From: Candidatus Kaiserbacteria bacterium
GTDB lineage: Bacteria; Patescibacteriota; Minisyncoccia; Phycocordibacterales; UBA12088
Length of the DNA: 29,452 nucleotides
Assembly (NCBI GenBank): GCA_007116405.1
Contig: SKIN01000031.1
Coordinates: forward strand, 1 to 29,452
Reading direction: 5' to 3'
Both the position numbers and the translations under genes were made by a program. Positions 1-7,570 of the stretch are shown here, piece after piece (position 1 is the stretch's first letter; the number at the start of each line of letters is the position of its first letter). The notes beneath the pieces are model-generated. The model did no database searches. It had not been told where the DNA came from and saw nothing but the letters and a program-made list of their open reading frames with translations.

Positions 1-1606
1 CACCGTTTCCGGGCTTCAAGATGTTCTTGTTTGCGGACATGATCTCCGCGGCCTCTGTTTGAGCTTCACGGGAAAGGGGTACGTGTACCGCCATCTGGTC
101 GCCGTCGAAGTCAGCGTTGAACGCGGGACAGACGAGAGGATGGATACGAATAGCGTTACCCTCAATGAGGACAGGACGGAATGCCTGAATACCAAGACGG
201 TGCAGTGTCGGAGCTCGGTTAAGGAGTACGTGTTTGTCCTTTGTGACCTCTTCAAGGATAGCCCACACCTCAGGTGTACCCTCCTCAATGAGGCGGCCGG
301 CACCACGAATGTTGTACGCGAGTTCCCTCTCGAGCAGCTTGGCGATGATGAACGGTCTGAAGAGCTCGAGTGCCATGTGCTTGGGTAGACCGCATTGGTC
401 CAGCTTCAGCTCAGGACCTACGACGATGACTGATCGGCCTGAGTAGTCGACACGCTTACCGAGCAGGTTCTGTCGGAAGTATCCTTGCTTGCCTTTGAGG
501 TAGTCGGATAGAGACTTGAGCGGACGACGCTGTGCCATGCTCATCGCACCCGTAGCGTTTCCATGACGGATAGAGTTGTCGATAAGTGCATCAACAGCTT
601 CCTGTAGAATACGCTTTTCGTTTCGCAAGATGACCTCCGGCGCCTTGATGTCCATGAGCTTGCGCAAGCGGTTGTTCCTGTTGATGACACGTCGATAGAG
701 GTCGTTTACGTCCGAGCTAGCGTGGCGTCCGCCCTCGAGTGCGACCATCGGCCGCAATGCAGGCGGGCTCACCGGAAGGACCGTGAGGAACATCCACTCC
801 GGCCTGAGGTTTGCACGCATGAGCTGTGTGAGAAGTGCGATGCGCTTGTTGAGTTTGATCTTCTCCGCTGCACCGGCCTTTTCACGTGCTTCCATGAGTG
901 TCTCACGGAACTTTGCAACATCAAGTTCTTTGAACAACTCAAAAATTGCCTCTGCGCCGATGCTTGCCTCAAAAACTGTTCCATACTTTACGGAATACGT
1001 GTGGTACATTGACTCATCGAGAACTTTGCCCTGAGCAAGTCCCGAGACCTCTCCCTTGACCTCGTTCAAGCGGTCTTTAAGACGCTTGCGCTCTGTGTCA
1101 TTTGCGGCACTCTTACTCTTGTTCTTGAACTCGGTGTCAATGTCGTTGAGAACACGTGCCCGCTCCTTTTCATTGATCTTAGTGATGATGTAGCTTGAGA
1201 AGTACACCACCTTCTCGACGTCGGCGGCAGACATTCCAAGGAGTGTTGCGATACGTGACGGTATGCCACGGAGGAACCAGATGTGTGCCACAGGGCTGGC
1301 GAGTTCAATGTGGGCGCCACGCTCTCGACGTACGACATTGCGCGTTATCTCCACACCGCATCGGTCACAGACGATACCCTTGTACCGTATTCCTTTGTAC
1401 TTGCCACAGAAACACTCGAAGTCGCGTGTGGGACCGAAAATCTTCTCGTCGAAGAGGCCGTTCTTTTCCGCACGCTGCGTTCGGTAGTTGATGGTCTCCG
1501 GTTTGGTGACCTCGCCGAAGCTCCACTCTCGTATCCTATCGGGACTCGCGAGACGGATGGATACCGCATCGAAGTCGTTCGCCGGATTGTATGTTTGATC
1601 TTTCAT
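1..1606 (-). CDS. rpoC: RNA polymerase beta' subunit, N-terminal 535 residues (cut by window edge)
   Basis: Encodes the beta' subunit of RNA polymerase, which carries the catalytic magnesium site and the DNA clamp. The reading frame starts at the ATG at 1604-1606 (MKDQTYNPAND) and runs off the left edge. The N-terminal zinc ribbon is visible as Cys65, Cys67, Cys80 and Cys83, followed by the conserved CGVEITRN stretch. The universal catalytic motif NADFDGD lies at residues 497-503 (positions 98-118), so the active-site half is intact. It begins 21 nt after the rpoB stop, the classical rpoB-rpoC order, and must be co-transcribed with it. No Shine-Dalgarno sequence is visible before the ATG. The truncation is only the window boundary, not a broken gene. 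Identification is certain. Confidence 0.98.
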   Translation of the reverse strand, partial: MKDQTYNPANDFDAVSIRLASPDRIREWSFGEVTKPETINYRTQRAEKNGLFDEKIFGPTRDFECFCGKYKGIRYKGIVCDRCGVEITRNVVRRERGAHIELASPVAHIWFLRGIPSRIATLLGMSAADVEKVVYFSSYIITKINEKERARVLNDIDTEFKNKSKSAANDTERKRLKDRLNEVKGEVSGLAQGKVLDESMYHTYSVKYGTVFEASIGAEAIFELFKELDVAKFRETLMEAREKAGAAEKIKLNKRIALLTQLMRANLRPEWMFLTVLPVSPPALRPMVALEGGRHASSDVNDLYRRVINRNNRLRKLMDIKAPEVILRNEKRILQEAVDALIDNSIRHGNATGAMSMAQRRPLKSLSDYLKGKQGYFRQNLLGKRVDYSGRSVIVVGPELKLDQCGLPKHMALELFRPFIIAKLLERELAYNIRGAGRLIEEGTPEVWAILEEVTKDKHVLLNRAPTLHRLGIQAFRPVLIEGNAIRIHPLVCPAFNADFDGDQMAVHVPLSREAQTEAAEIMSANKNILKPGNG

Positions 1607-1627
1607 GGTATTGATGTGCAGCGAGCG

Positions 1628-4600
1628 TTAGTTGGTAGTGTTTTGTTTCTTATCAAGGCGCACATCGAGCGCGAGAGCGCGTAGGTGGTGAACGAGGACA
1701 TTGAACGCGGCAGGTGTGTTCGTATGCGTTATCTGTCCGTCCCTGACGATAGCGTCGAATGCAGCCGAGCGTCCTTGGATGTCGTCTGACTTCACCGTGA
1801 GCATTTCCCGCAGGGTGTAGGCGCTACCGTATCCGAGAAGCGCCCAGACTTCCATTTCTCCGAAGCGCTGTCCTCCGTTTTGTGCCTTACCTCCGAGTGG
1901 CTGCTGTGTAATGAGTGAGTACGGACCGATGGAGCGCATGTGTATCTTGTCTTCAACCATGTGATGCAGCTTCATGATGTACATATACCCGATGGCGATC
2001 TTCTGGTCGAAGTACTCACCGGTACGTCCATCACGCAGCGTGACCTTACCATCCTCTGGAAAACCTGACTCCACAAGCTGCTCTTTGATCTCTTGGTCGG
2101 TGGCACCGGCAAACGGCGGAGTGATGGCCTGATAGTCGAGCGTGTGCGCAGCGAGACCAAGGTGCAATTCCAGGATCTGACCGAGGTTCATTCGGCTTGG
2201 CACGCCGAGCGGTGTGAGAATGACATCGATAGGAGTGCCGTCCTCCATGTAGGGCATGTCCTCTTCCGGCAGGATCCTTGAAATGACACCTTTGTTGCCG
2301 TGTCGTCCAGCAAGCTTGTCGCCAACCGAGACACTGCGCACCTGTGCGACAGTCACCTGTACTTTCTTCAAAATACCTGACTCGAGACTGTCACCATGTT
2401 CGCGAGAGAATACTTTCACACCAACCACGCGACCCTTCTTGCCTCCCTCAAGACGAAGCGAGGTGTCCTTAACATCTTTGGCTTTCTCACCAAAGATGGA
2501 ACGGAGGAGGCGCTCTTCGGGAGTGAGTTGGCTCTCTCCCTTTGGAGTGACCTTGCCCACAAGGATGTCACCTGAGTGGACCTCTGCACCGATGCGCACG
2601 ATGCCTTCTTCGTCGAGATTCTTGAGCTTTGCTTCGCCAACGTTTGGAATGTCATGGGTAGTAACCTCGGAGCCGAGCTTCGTGTCACGCACGATGCACT
2701 CGAATACCTCCATGTGAATGGAGCTGAACTTTGCATTCTTGACGAGGCGCTCTGAGAGAACGATGGCGTCTTCATAGTTTGCTCCCGCCCAAGGCATGAA
2801 AGCGACGAGGGCATTCTGTCCAAGGGCAAGCTGTCCCTGTACGGTTGAGCTGGTGTCCGCGAGGAGATCTCCCTTCTTTACCTTGGTGCCGGGAAGGACC
2901 ACAGGGCGCTGATGGAAACAGGACATGTCATTGGTCCTGCTGAACGTGATGAGTTCGTACTCGGTGTCCTTACCCTTCTGATTCTGGACGACCACCTTAC
3001 GAGCGTCGACTGCGGTGACGACTCCTGCTTCGCGAGCAAGTACCAAGCGTCCGGTGTCCACCGCGGCGCGAGCCTCGATGCCGGTAGCAACAAGCGGCAC
3101 TTCGGGAACCATACACGGTGTCGCCTGCTTCTGCATGTTGCTGCCCATGAGCGCTCGGTTTGCGTCGTCGTGCTCGAGGAATGGGATCATTGAGGTAGCT
3201 ATCGAGAACGGCTGTGTACTTGCAACGTCCATGTACTGCACGGTGTTGCGGGATACGACGGTAGGTTCGCCACGATGGCGCACCTCGATCTGCTCCTCGG
3301 CGATGCTGCCTGACTCGTCGAGAGGTGTAACGGCGTGAGCGATGTAGGCGTCCTCCTCCTCAAGTGCATTGAGGTAGACGACGTCGTTTGTGAGCTTGCC
3401 GTCGACGACCTTGACGTACGGTGTCTGAATGAAGCCAAAGCGGTCAATGATGCTGAAGTTGGCAAGGTGAAGGATGAGTCCGATGTTCGGACCTTCCGGA
3501 GTATGTATCGGGCAGACGCGGCCGTAGTGGCTCGGGTGTACGTCACGGACCTCGAAACCGGCACGCTCGCGCGTAAGACCACCGGGGCCGAGTGCGGAAA
3601 GCGTTCGCAGGTGTTCAAGCTCGGTGAGCATGTTCTGCTGTTGCATGAACTGCGAGAGCTGGTTTGTCGTGAAGAACTCCTTGATAGCGGCCTGAAGAGG
3701 TCGGGGGTTGATGATGGTGACCGGAGAGCTTGTTTCGGGTTCGATGGTGCTCATGCGGTCCTGGATGTTGCGCTTCATGCGTGAGACGCCTACGCGGATC
3801 TTTTGCTGCATCATCTCTCCCACAAAACGCACGCGGCGAAAGCCGAGGTGGTCAATGTCGTCCGCTACCGCCTCCGGGTCATGGTTGAGTTCAATGATGT
3901 GAGAAACGATGGTGACGAGGTCATCGAGAGATATGGTGCGTCGGTCAAGCTCCGTCTGCGTCATTGGTTTGTTGAACCGTTGGCTGAAACGGTGGCGCCC
4001 AACTTCTGATATGTCGTAGCGTTCGGTGCTCAGTACCGACTCGACGAACTCTTGTGCTGCTTCCGGTGTCGCAATGTCACCATCGCGCATTCTGCGGTAC
4101 ATCTCGATAAAGGCATCCTGCGTGTTCTTTGCGGGGTCTTTGGCAAGCGTGTTCTCGATCCATTCCTTTGCGTGAGGAACTCTAGAAAACAGGTCCGTCA
4201 TGTCCTTGTCGAATCGTGCTCCAAGAATACGGAGGAGCGATGTGACGGGTATCTTACGCTTGCGGTCGACACGAACGTAGATGGCACGGTCCGCCTCCGA
4301 TTCGATCTCTATCCATACGCCGCGGCCGGGGATTATCTTTGCTCCGTAGTAGGTGTTTCCTTTTATGAGCTGAGAGGTGAAGAACACACCGGAACTACGT
4401 GCCAACTGGGGCACGACCACTCGCTCCACACCGTTGATGATGAACGTGCCGTGGTCGGTCATCATTGGGAAATCAGCGAGGAACAACTCTTGCTCGGTCT
4501 CGGTGCCAAGTGTCTTGTTCTTGAGTCGTACGACGCACTTCAGTGGCGCCTCATACGTTCGCATGTTCTGCTTCGCATAGAACTCGCTGAATTGCGGTTG

Positions 4601-4801
4601 TCCGAGTTCATGGCTGACAAAATAAAGGTCGAACTTCTTTTCTCCGTAGTCGCGTATTGGAGAGAACTCCTTGAATACTTCCTTGAAGCCTTCTTTAACG
4701 AGCCACTCAAAGCTCTTCACCTGGGGCTCTACGAGATTCGGGAGCTCGACGCGGGCTTCGCGGTACTTCTTGAATGTCTTCTGTTTCTTAGTGGTGGACA
4801 T
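1628..4801 (-). CDS. rpoB: RNA polymerase beta subunit
   Basis: Encodes the beta subunit of RNA polymerase (1057 residues; E. coli has 1342), so the large lineage-specific insertions of proteobacteria are absent. Diagnostic stretches include GPGGLTRERAGFEVRDVHPS, CPIHTPEGPNIGL, and the C-terminal GGKAQNGGQRFGEMEVWALL that contacts beta'. In the rifampicin pocket the sequence reads LSQFMQQQNMLTELEHLRTLSAL; aligned without gaps to E. coli, Gln387 replaces Asp516 and Thr400 replaces Arg529, both classical resistance positions. Upstream lies a 228-nt leader and a strong promoter at 5029-5056. The genes rplJ-rplL, usual neighbours upstream, are not here; trmD is. No Shine-Dalgarno is seen. Start at 4801 is supported by the family-typical N-terminus. 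Confidence 0.98.
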   Translation of the reverse strand: MSTTKKQKTFKKYREARVELPNLVEPQVKSFEWLVKEGFKEVFKEFSPIRDYGEKKFDLYFVSHELGQPQFSEFYAKQNMRTYEAPLKCVVRLKNKTLGTETEQELFLADFPMMTDHGTFIINGVERVVVPQLARSSGVFFTSQLIKGNTYYGAKIIPGRGVWIEIESEADRAIYVRVDRKRKIPVTSLLRILGARFDKDMTDLFSRVPHAKEWIENTLAKDPAKNTQDAFIEMYRRMRDGDIATPEAAQEFVESVLSTERYDISEVGRHRFSQRFNKPMTQTELDRRTISLDDLVTIVSHIIELNHDPEAVADDIDHLGFRRVRFVGEMMQQKIRVGVSRMKRNIQDRMSTIEPETSSPVTIINPRPLQAAIKEFFTTNQLSQFMQQQNMLTELEHLRTLSALGPGGLTRERAGFEVRDVHPSHYGRVCPIHTPEGPNIGLILHLANFSIIDRFGFIQTPYVKVVDGKLTNDVVYLNALEEEDAYIAHAVTPLDESGSIAEEQIEVRHRGEPTVVSRNTVQYMDVASTQPFSIATSMIPFLEHDDANRALMGSNMQKQATPCMVPEVPLVATGIEARAAVDTGRLVLAREAGVVTAVDARKVVVQNQKGKDTEYELITFSRTNDMSCFHQRPVVLPGTKVKKGDLLADTSSTVQGQLALGQNALVAFMPWAGANYEDAIVLSERLVKNAKFSSIHMEVFECIVRDTKLGSEVTTHDIPNVGEAKLKNLDEEGIVRIGAEVHSGDILVGKVTPKGESQLTPEERLLRSIFGEKAKDVKDTSLRLEGGKKGRVVGVKVFSREHGDSLESGILKKVQVTVAQVRSVSVGDKLAGRHGNKGVISRILPEEDMPYMEDGTPIDVILTPLGVPSRMNLGQILELHLGLAAHTLDYQAITPPFAGATDQEIKEQLVESGFPEDGKVTLRDGRTGEYFDQKIAIGYMYIMKLHHMVEDKIHMRSIGPYSLITQQPLGGKAQNGGQRFGEMEVWALLGYGSAYTLREMLTVKSDDIQGRSAAFDAIVRDGQITHTNTPAAFNVLVHHLRALALDVRLDKKQNTTN

Positions 4802-5021
4802 GACGGCACTATGATTACGGAACCGGTAATAATAGGTAATAAAAAGTGTTGCATGTGCACGGTCAGTCGTTCGCCGGCGTCAACCAAAAAACTCCCCGGA
4901 GAGGGTAATGTTCAGCTGCTGCTAACGTACGTACGACACCGTGTCAAACATTGAACGGATGTGAACTTGATAAAGTATTGAGAGATGCCCCAGCAGCCAA
5001 GACTCAATCGTTCTGAAACAG
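4802..5021 (-). other. Long 5' leader of rpoBC
   Basis: About 220 nt separate the predicted transcription start (near 5022) from the rpoB ATG, with no convincing gene inside. It contains short palindromes (GACACGGTGTC near 4937-4947 and GTACGTACGT nearby) and a small GC hairpin followed by a T6 run at about 4890-4905. The stem is only 3-4 bp, so I do not call it a terminator. A second weak promoter-like pair (TTGACA, 17 nt, TAGCAG) is also present. Any regulatory role is inference from length alone. Confidence 0.4.
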
Positions 5022-5028
5022 TATTGCA

Positions 5029-5056
5029 AGTATAGTCAAGAGAGGGTATTTGTCAA
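5029..5056 (-). promoter_or_regulatory. Promoter of rpoBC
   Basis: On the minus strand, TTGACA (5051-5056) is separated by 16 nt from TATACT (5029-5034), matching the sigma-70 consensus at 11 of 12 positions. It directs transcription to rpoB. It is the only strong promoter pair between trmD and rpoB. Confidence 0.8.
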
Positions 5057-5084
5057 GCGGGGTCAAGGCAGTATAAGCAATACC

Positions 5085-5093
5085 TGTGGATAA
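5085..5093 (-). promoter_or_regulatory. Single consensus DnaA box upstream of the rpoBC promoter
   Basis: TTATCCACA, the high-affinity DnaA box, is read on the minus strand 29 nt upstream of the rpoBC -35 element and just beyond the trmD stop. It is alone: I see no cluster or AT-rich unwinding region, so this is not evidence of an origin. It may be chance or a DnaA regulatory or titration site. Confidence 0.3.
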
Positions 5094-5101
5094 CTACACC
5101 T

Positions 5102-5752
5102 TTAACTGCTCTCACCACGCTTCCATGCCTCTATCTTCTTATGGTCACCGGAGAGGAGGACCTTGGGTACCCTATAGTTCTTCCCTTTCCACTGCAGGAC
5201 CTCCGGACGCGTATACACGTCGCGACCGGAGACGCGCCGCTCTTCCACAGACTCATCGTTCCCTAACACTCCCGGGAGTCGCCTCGCGATGGTGTCTATC
5301 ATGATCATGGCCGGCAACTCACCGCCGGTAAGTGTGTACGGTCCTACGGTGAGCGCTTCCGCCCGAAGTATTTTCTGCACACGAGCGTCGATACCCTCGT
5401 ACCGCCCACATATGATGATGATGTGTTTGTAGCGGCGCTTCAGAACAGTGTCCGCATAGCTGTTGCTGAACTGCTTGCCGTCCGGACGCAAGAATACTAT
5501 CTTAACCTGCTTCCTATCCTTTCTGCCGATAGCCTTTGCTACGGCACGCAGAATACTCTCCGCCTCCAGCACCATACCCGGACCGCCACCGTACGGTCGA
5601 CGATCTACTCTCGCCCACTTGTCATCGGTAAAGTCACGTGGGTTATAGAAGCTCACCTGTATCTTCTTCTCCGCTATTGCGCGCCTCAGTATTGATTCGT
5701 TCAAGTACGAATCAAAAGCCGAAGGAAATAGTGTGATAACGTGAAAATGCAT
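5102..5752 (-). CDS. trmD: tRNA (guanine37-N1)-methyltransferase, compact form
   Basis: TrmD transfers methyl from S-adenosylmethionine to N1 of G37 in tRNAs with a G36, preventing +1 frameshifting. The SPOUT trefoil-knot motifs are clear: YGGGPGM (54-60), GRYEGID (116-122) and LTGGELPAM (141-149). The start at 5752 (MHFHVITLFP) matches the family N-terminus; two upstream in-frame ATGs would add ten non-conserved residues. At 216 residues it ends right after the SGDHKKIEAW segment, lacking the C-terminal helices of E. coli TrmD (255). Gapless alignment from PGVLG puts Arg172 where E. coli has catalytic Asp169, while Arg157 matches Arg154. Usual partners rimM and rplS are missing, and an island separates it from khpA-rpsP. 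Confidence 0.95.
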   Translation of the reverse strand: MHFHVITLFPSAFDSYLNESILRRAIAEKKIQVSFYNPRDFTDDKWARVDRRPYGGGPGMVLEAESILRAVAKAIGRKDRKQVKIVFLRPDGKQFSNSYADTVLKRRYKHIIIICGRYEGIDARVQKILRAEALTVGPYTLTGGELPAMIMIDTIARRLPGVLGNDESVEERRVSGRDVYTRPEVLQWKGKNYRVPKVLLSGDHKKIEAWKRGESS

Positions 5753-5758
5753 AGCGTG

Positions 5759-5787
5759 ACGATACAGCATTTTCGGCACAACGCCAA
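5759..5787 (-). promoter_or_regulatory. Possible trmD promoter giving a leaderless mRNA
   Basis: TTGGCG (5782-5787), 17 nt, TATCGT (5759-5764) on the minus strand; each hexamer matches consensus at 4 of 6 positions. The -10 ends 6 nt before the trmD ATG, so transcription would start at or next to the start codon. trmD needs its own promoter because two terminators lie between it and the upstream operon. Confidence 0.45.
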
Positions 5788-5812
5788 GGTGCCAATAGCT
5801 GCATTCAACTTC

Positions 5813-6193
5813 CTAACCGAACGATTCTAATAGTACCTCAGTCGGTGTTGCCCAGTCTAACGTCTTCCGTGGTCGGCCATTCATGAGCTCTTGCACGTAG
5901 AGCACATCATCATCAGATACAAGTCTGAAGTCGGTGCCCTTAGGAAAGAATTCTCGTACCCGTCCGTTGGTATTCTCATTGGTCCCCCTCTCCCATGGTG
6001 AACGAGGGTGCGTGACATATACCCTAACGCCGGTCTTGGTTTCAATATCGAACGCCTTGGCAATTTCCTTGCCCTTGTCATGAGTCATGGTCTTGCCGAG
6101 CTTCTTGGGGAGGAGGTTGAGCGCATACGAGACCTTGGCAGCAAACGTCTCTGCATCAAGTGAGGTGATGCGTATTGCGATTCTAACAGCCAC
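5813..6193 (-). pseudogene. IS30-family transposase, C-terminal remnant
   Basis: The 126-residue frame matches the C-terminal half of an IS30-type DDE transposase. It has HDKGKE containing the second catalytic Asp, then HPRSPWERGTNENTNGRVRE with the catalytic Glu, then FFPKGTDF and NGRPRKTLDWATPTEVL, all family hallmarks. Full-length members are roughly 300-400 residues. The N-terminal helix-turn-helix and the segment with the first catalytic Asp are absent, so it cannot be an active transposase. The frame opens with a GTG at 6193, only 12 nt after the terminator hairpin of the upstream gene, so no natural start is evident and the 5' half was lost. I could not identify element ends or target duplications. 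It marks a past insertion between khpA and trmD. Confidence 0.9.
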
Positions 6194-6205
6194 TATGTTT
6201 ACATT

Positions 6206-6236
6206 AAAAAGCCGGGCAGCAGTAGGTCTGCCCGGC
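6206..6236 (-). terminator. Intrinsic terminator of the small membrane-protein gene
   Basis: A perfect 9-bp stem (GCCGGGCAG / CTGCCCGGC at 6228-6236 and 6211-6219) with an 8-nt loop is followed on the minus strand by TTTTT (6206-6210). It lies 14 nt downstream of the stop codon at 6251. It has no T-run on the plus strand, so it works in one direction. Confidence 0.9.
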
Positions 6237-6250
6237 TTCAGTATAGACTG

Positions 6251-6508
6251 CTACGTACCCCTCACCCAGTCGTGTCCGTCCCTATGGTGACATTTGCTTG
6301 GCGCACCGGGTCGTGCTCCACAGTTCCTGCAGTAAATTGGACGAGTGTCGCTCATGGCTTCCTTGCGAAGCCTCTCTTTTTCCAATGTGACTTCTTCATT
6401 TTTTTCCCTCTCATACTTAACTGCCGAGGCGATTACCATAATAGCCACAAGTGGTATGCCGATGAAGACTGTCGCGAGGATGATCAAGAACACGTGCATT
6501 GATTCCAT
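6251..6508 (-). CDS. Small membrane protein with C-terminal Cys/His (probable zinc) motif
   Basis: I do not recognise a named family. The 85 residues show one hydrophobic helix (about 5-28), a charged, probably helical stretch rich in Glu/Lys/Arg (31-52), and a C-terminal C60-x2-C63-x9-C73-H74-x4-H79 cluster that probably binds zinc. The predicted topology is a single-pass protein with the zinc knuckle in the cytoplasm, an inference from the basic/acidic distribution. The start at 6508 is supported by AGAGGAG 9 nt upstream, unusually clear for this window. It forms a monocistronic unit with its own promoter (6549-6576) and a strong terminator (6206-6236). It sits between a transposase remnant and a 26-bp inverted repeat, suggesting it arrived horizontally. 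The cluster spacing matches that in the gene at 14287-14712. Confidence 0.75.
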   Translation of the reverse strand: MESMHVFLIILATVFIGIPLVAIMVIASAVKYEREKNEEVTLEKERLRKEAMSDTRPIYCRNCGARPGAPSKCHHRDGHDWVRGT

Positions 6509-6548
6509 GACATGGAACTCCTCTGTGTGAGATTATGTACCTGCGCGC

Positions 6549-6576
6549 ACAATACCCCTATAATTAATTTAGTCAA
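6549..6576 (-). promoter_or_regulatory. Promoter of the small membrane-protein gene
   Basis: Minus strand TTGACT (6571-6576), 16-nt AT-rich spacer, TATTGT (6549-6554), about 40 nt upstream of the ATG at 6508. The large inverted repeat begins 12 nt upstream of the -35, so it could act as an upstream operator or insulator. Confidence 0.6.
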
Positions 6577-6587
6577 TATAACCTGGT

Positions 6588-6651
6588 CTGCACACAGATT
6601 GCTAGCCGAACACCTATACGCTTAAGTGTTCGGCTAGCAATCTGTGTGCAG
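6588..6651. repeat. Perfect 26-bp inverted repeat with 12-nt loop
   Basis: Arms 6588-6613 and 6626-6651 are exact reverse complements (left arm begins CTGCACACAG and ends CCGAACAC), separated by CTATACGCTTAA. There is no T-run next to it, so it is not a terminator. It lies 5 nt from the khpA terminator and just upstream of the promoter of the 6251-6508 gene. Perfect arms of this length suggest recent origin, for instance mobile-element ends or a miniature element, or a selected DNA/RNA hairpin. No matching second copy was noticed in the window. Confidence 0.95.
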
Positions 6652-6656
6652 GAAAC

Positions 6657-6685
6657 AAAAAAGCACCTCGGTGAGGTGCTTTTTT
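6657..6685. terminator. Bidirectional intrinsic terminator after khpA
   Basis: A 13-bp inverted repeat including the A/T flanks (6657-6669 and 6673-6685; core GCACCTC / GAGGTGC) with a GGT loop. T6 follows the core on both strands. It starts 8 nt beyond the khpA stop and would end the rnhB-to-khpA operon. Confidence 0.9.
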
Positions 6686-6692
6686 GTTTTAC

Positions 6693-7040
6693 TTAGATCT
6701 TGAGGTCGGCCATTGCCTCATCGAGGCTCTTCGCTGCATCTGAAACCGGAGCTTCCTCACGGGATGCCGCCGCTTCCTGGCTGCGGAGACCGCCTTCCGG
6801 CTCGTTAATCTTAAGGTTGACGCGAGCATTGTGCTTCATGCCAACGACACGAAGGAGGGTGCGGATCGCCTTTGCGGTATTGCCGCTACGTCCGATGATC
6901 TTACCCATGTCTTCGGCGTGTATGTCCAAGGTGAGAAGGACTCCCATCTCATCAACAGTGCGCTGTACCTTTACCGAATCAGGATGATCGACGAGACCCT
7001 TTACGACGAACTCAAGAAATACTTGATCTTCTTCTTGCAT
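6693..7040 (-). CDS. khpA: KH-domain RNA-binding protein KhpA (YlqC-like)
   Basis: A single type-II KH domain protein of the KhpA/YlqC family, small RNA-binding proteins that act with KhpB (Jag) in Gram-positives and are almost always encoded beside rpsP. The KH GXXG loop is GRSG (50-53) inside KIIGRSGNTAKAIRTLLR, and the N-terminal FLEFVVKGLVDHPDSVKV block is typical of the family. Residues 80-115 form an acidic, alanine-rich tail absent from the usual ~76-residue proteins. It follows rpsP by 92 nt on the same strand, with a weak 6-bp hairpin but no T-run between. The terminator at 6657-6685 follows directly. The position between rpsP and (formerly) rimM/trmD confirms the assignment. Confidence 0.92.
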   Translation of the reverse strand: MQEEDQVFLEFVVKGLVDHPDSVKVQRTVDEMGVLLTLDIHAEDMGKIIGRSGNTAKAIRTLLRVVGMKHNARVNLKINEPEGGLRSQEAAASREEAPVSDAAKSLDEAMADLKI

Positions 7041-7132
7041 AGTAGTGCTGTGTTTCTAGTAATACTGCTAACGGTCTGATAACGTCACTAATTGTACCTG
7101 AGTGCCGTGCATGAGCAAGCACGGGCTGTTGT

Positions 7133-7519
7133 TTACGCAGCAGCTTTCTCTGCTTCCGCCTCTTCAGTCTTGGCCTCGGTCGCCTCAGTCGGCTCTTCAG
7201 CGGGTGTATCCTTCGCCGCATCAGCCGTCTCTTCCTTTTCCTTCACTATCGGTGTCTTCTTCGGAAGCACGTTCTTCTTGGTTCCCTTGATGATACCCTC
7301 ACTTACGAGGAGGTTATGTACGGTGTCGCTTGGCTGAGCGCCCTTGCCTATCCATTCCCGTACCGCCTCTGCGTCCACGGTAATAGCATTTGTGTGCGGG
7401 TTGTAATGGCCAAGCAAACGCAGATAGCTTCGCTGTGGTCCCTTAGTGTGCTCGGTCAAGACAATACGAAACTCTGCGTGGTTTCGCCTGCCGACACGCT
7501 GTAGTCGAATCATTAACAT
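7133..7519 (-). CDS. rpsP: Small ribosomal subunit protein bS16 with long acidic tail
   Basis: bS16 binds 16S rRNA and supports assembly of the 30S 5' domain. The N-terminal MIRLQRVGRRNHAEFRIV and the following LGHYNPHTN and GAQPSDTVHNLL segments are diagnostic. I place the start at the ATG at 7517-7519 (MLMIRLQR); the ATG at 7513 is an equally good alternative, and the longer frame to 7558 adds non-conserved residues. Of 128 residues only the first ~80 are ribosomal; the rest is a Lys-then-Glu/Ala/Thr-rich low-complexity extension. It lies 51 nt after rnc and before khpA, the common rpsP-khpA pair. No Shine-Dalgarno is visible. Confidence 0.95.
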   Translation of the reverse strand: MLMIRLQRVGRRNHAEFRIVLTEHTKGPQRSYLRLLGHYNPHTNAITVDAEAVREWIGKGAQPSDTVHNLLVSEGIIKGTKKNVLPKKTPIVKEKEETADAAKDTPAEEPTEATEAKTEEAEAEKAAA

Positions 7520-7570
7520 AGTGCGCAGTACTCTACCAGAACCCTCGCGAAAGGTCAAATGACAAAGGTC

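Noticed and set aside
4890..4905. GC-rich hairpin followed by T6 in the rpoB leader as an attenuator.
   Set aside because: The stem is only 3-4 bp with a tight loop, too weak to call.
4052..4954. A 300-codon open frame on the plus strand.
   Set aside because: Entirely antisense to rpoB over most of its length; a shadow of a strongly biased gene.
5041..5101. A replication origin near the DnaA box.
   Set aside because: Only one box, no cluster, no dnaA or dnaN gene in the window.
5813..6193. An intact IS30 element.
   Set aside because: The N-terminal half and first catalytic Asp are missing, and no element ends could be matched.
7094..7125. Terminator between rpsP and khpA.
   Set aside because: A 6-bp hairpin is present but has no T-run, so read-through to khpA is expected.
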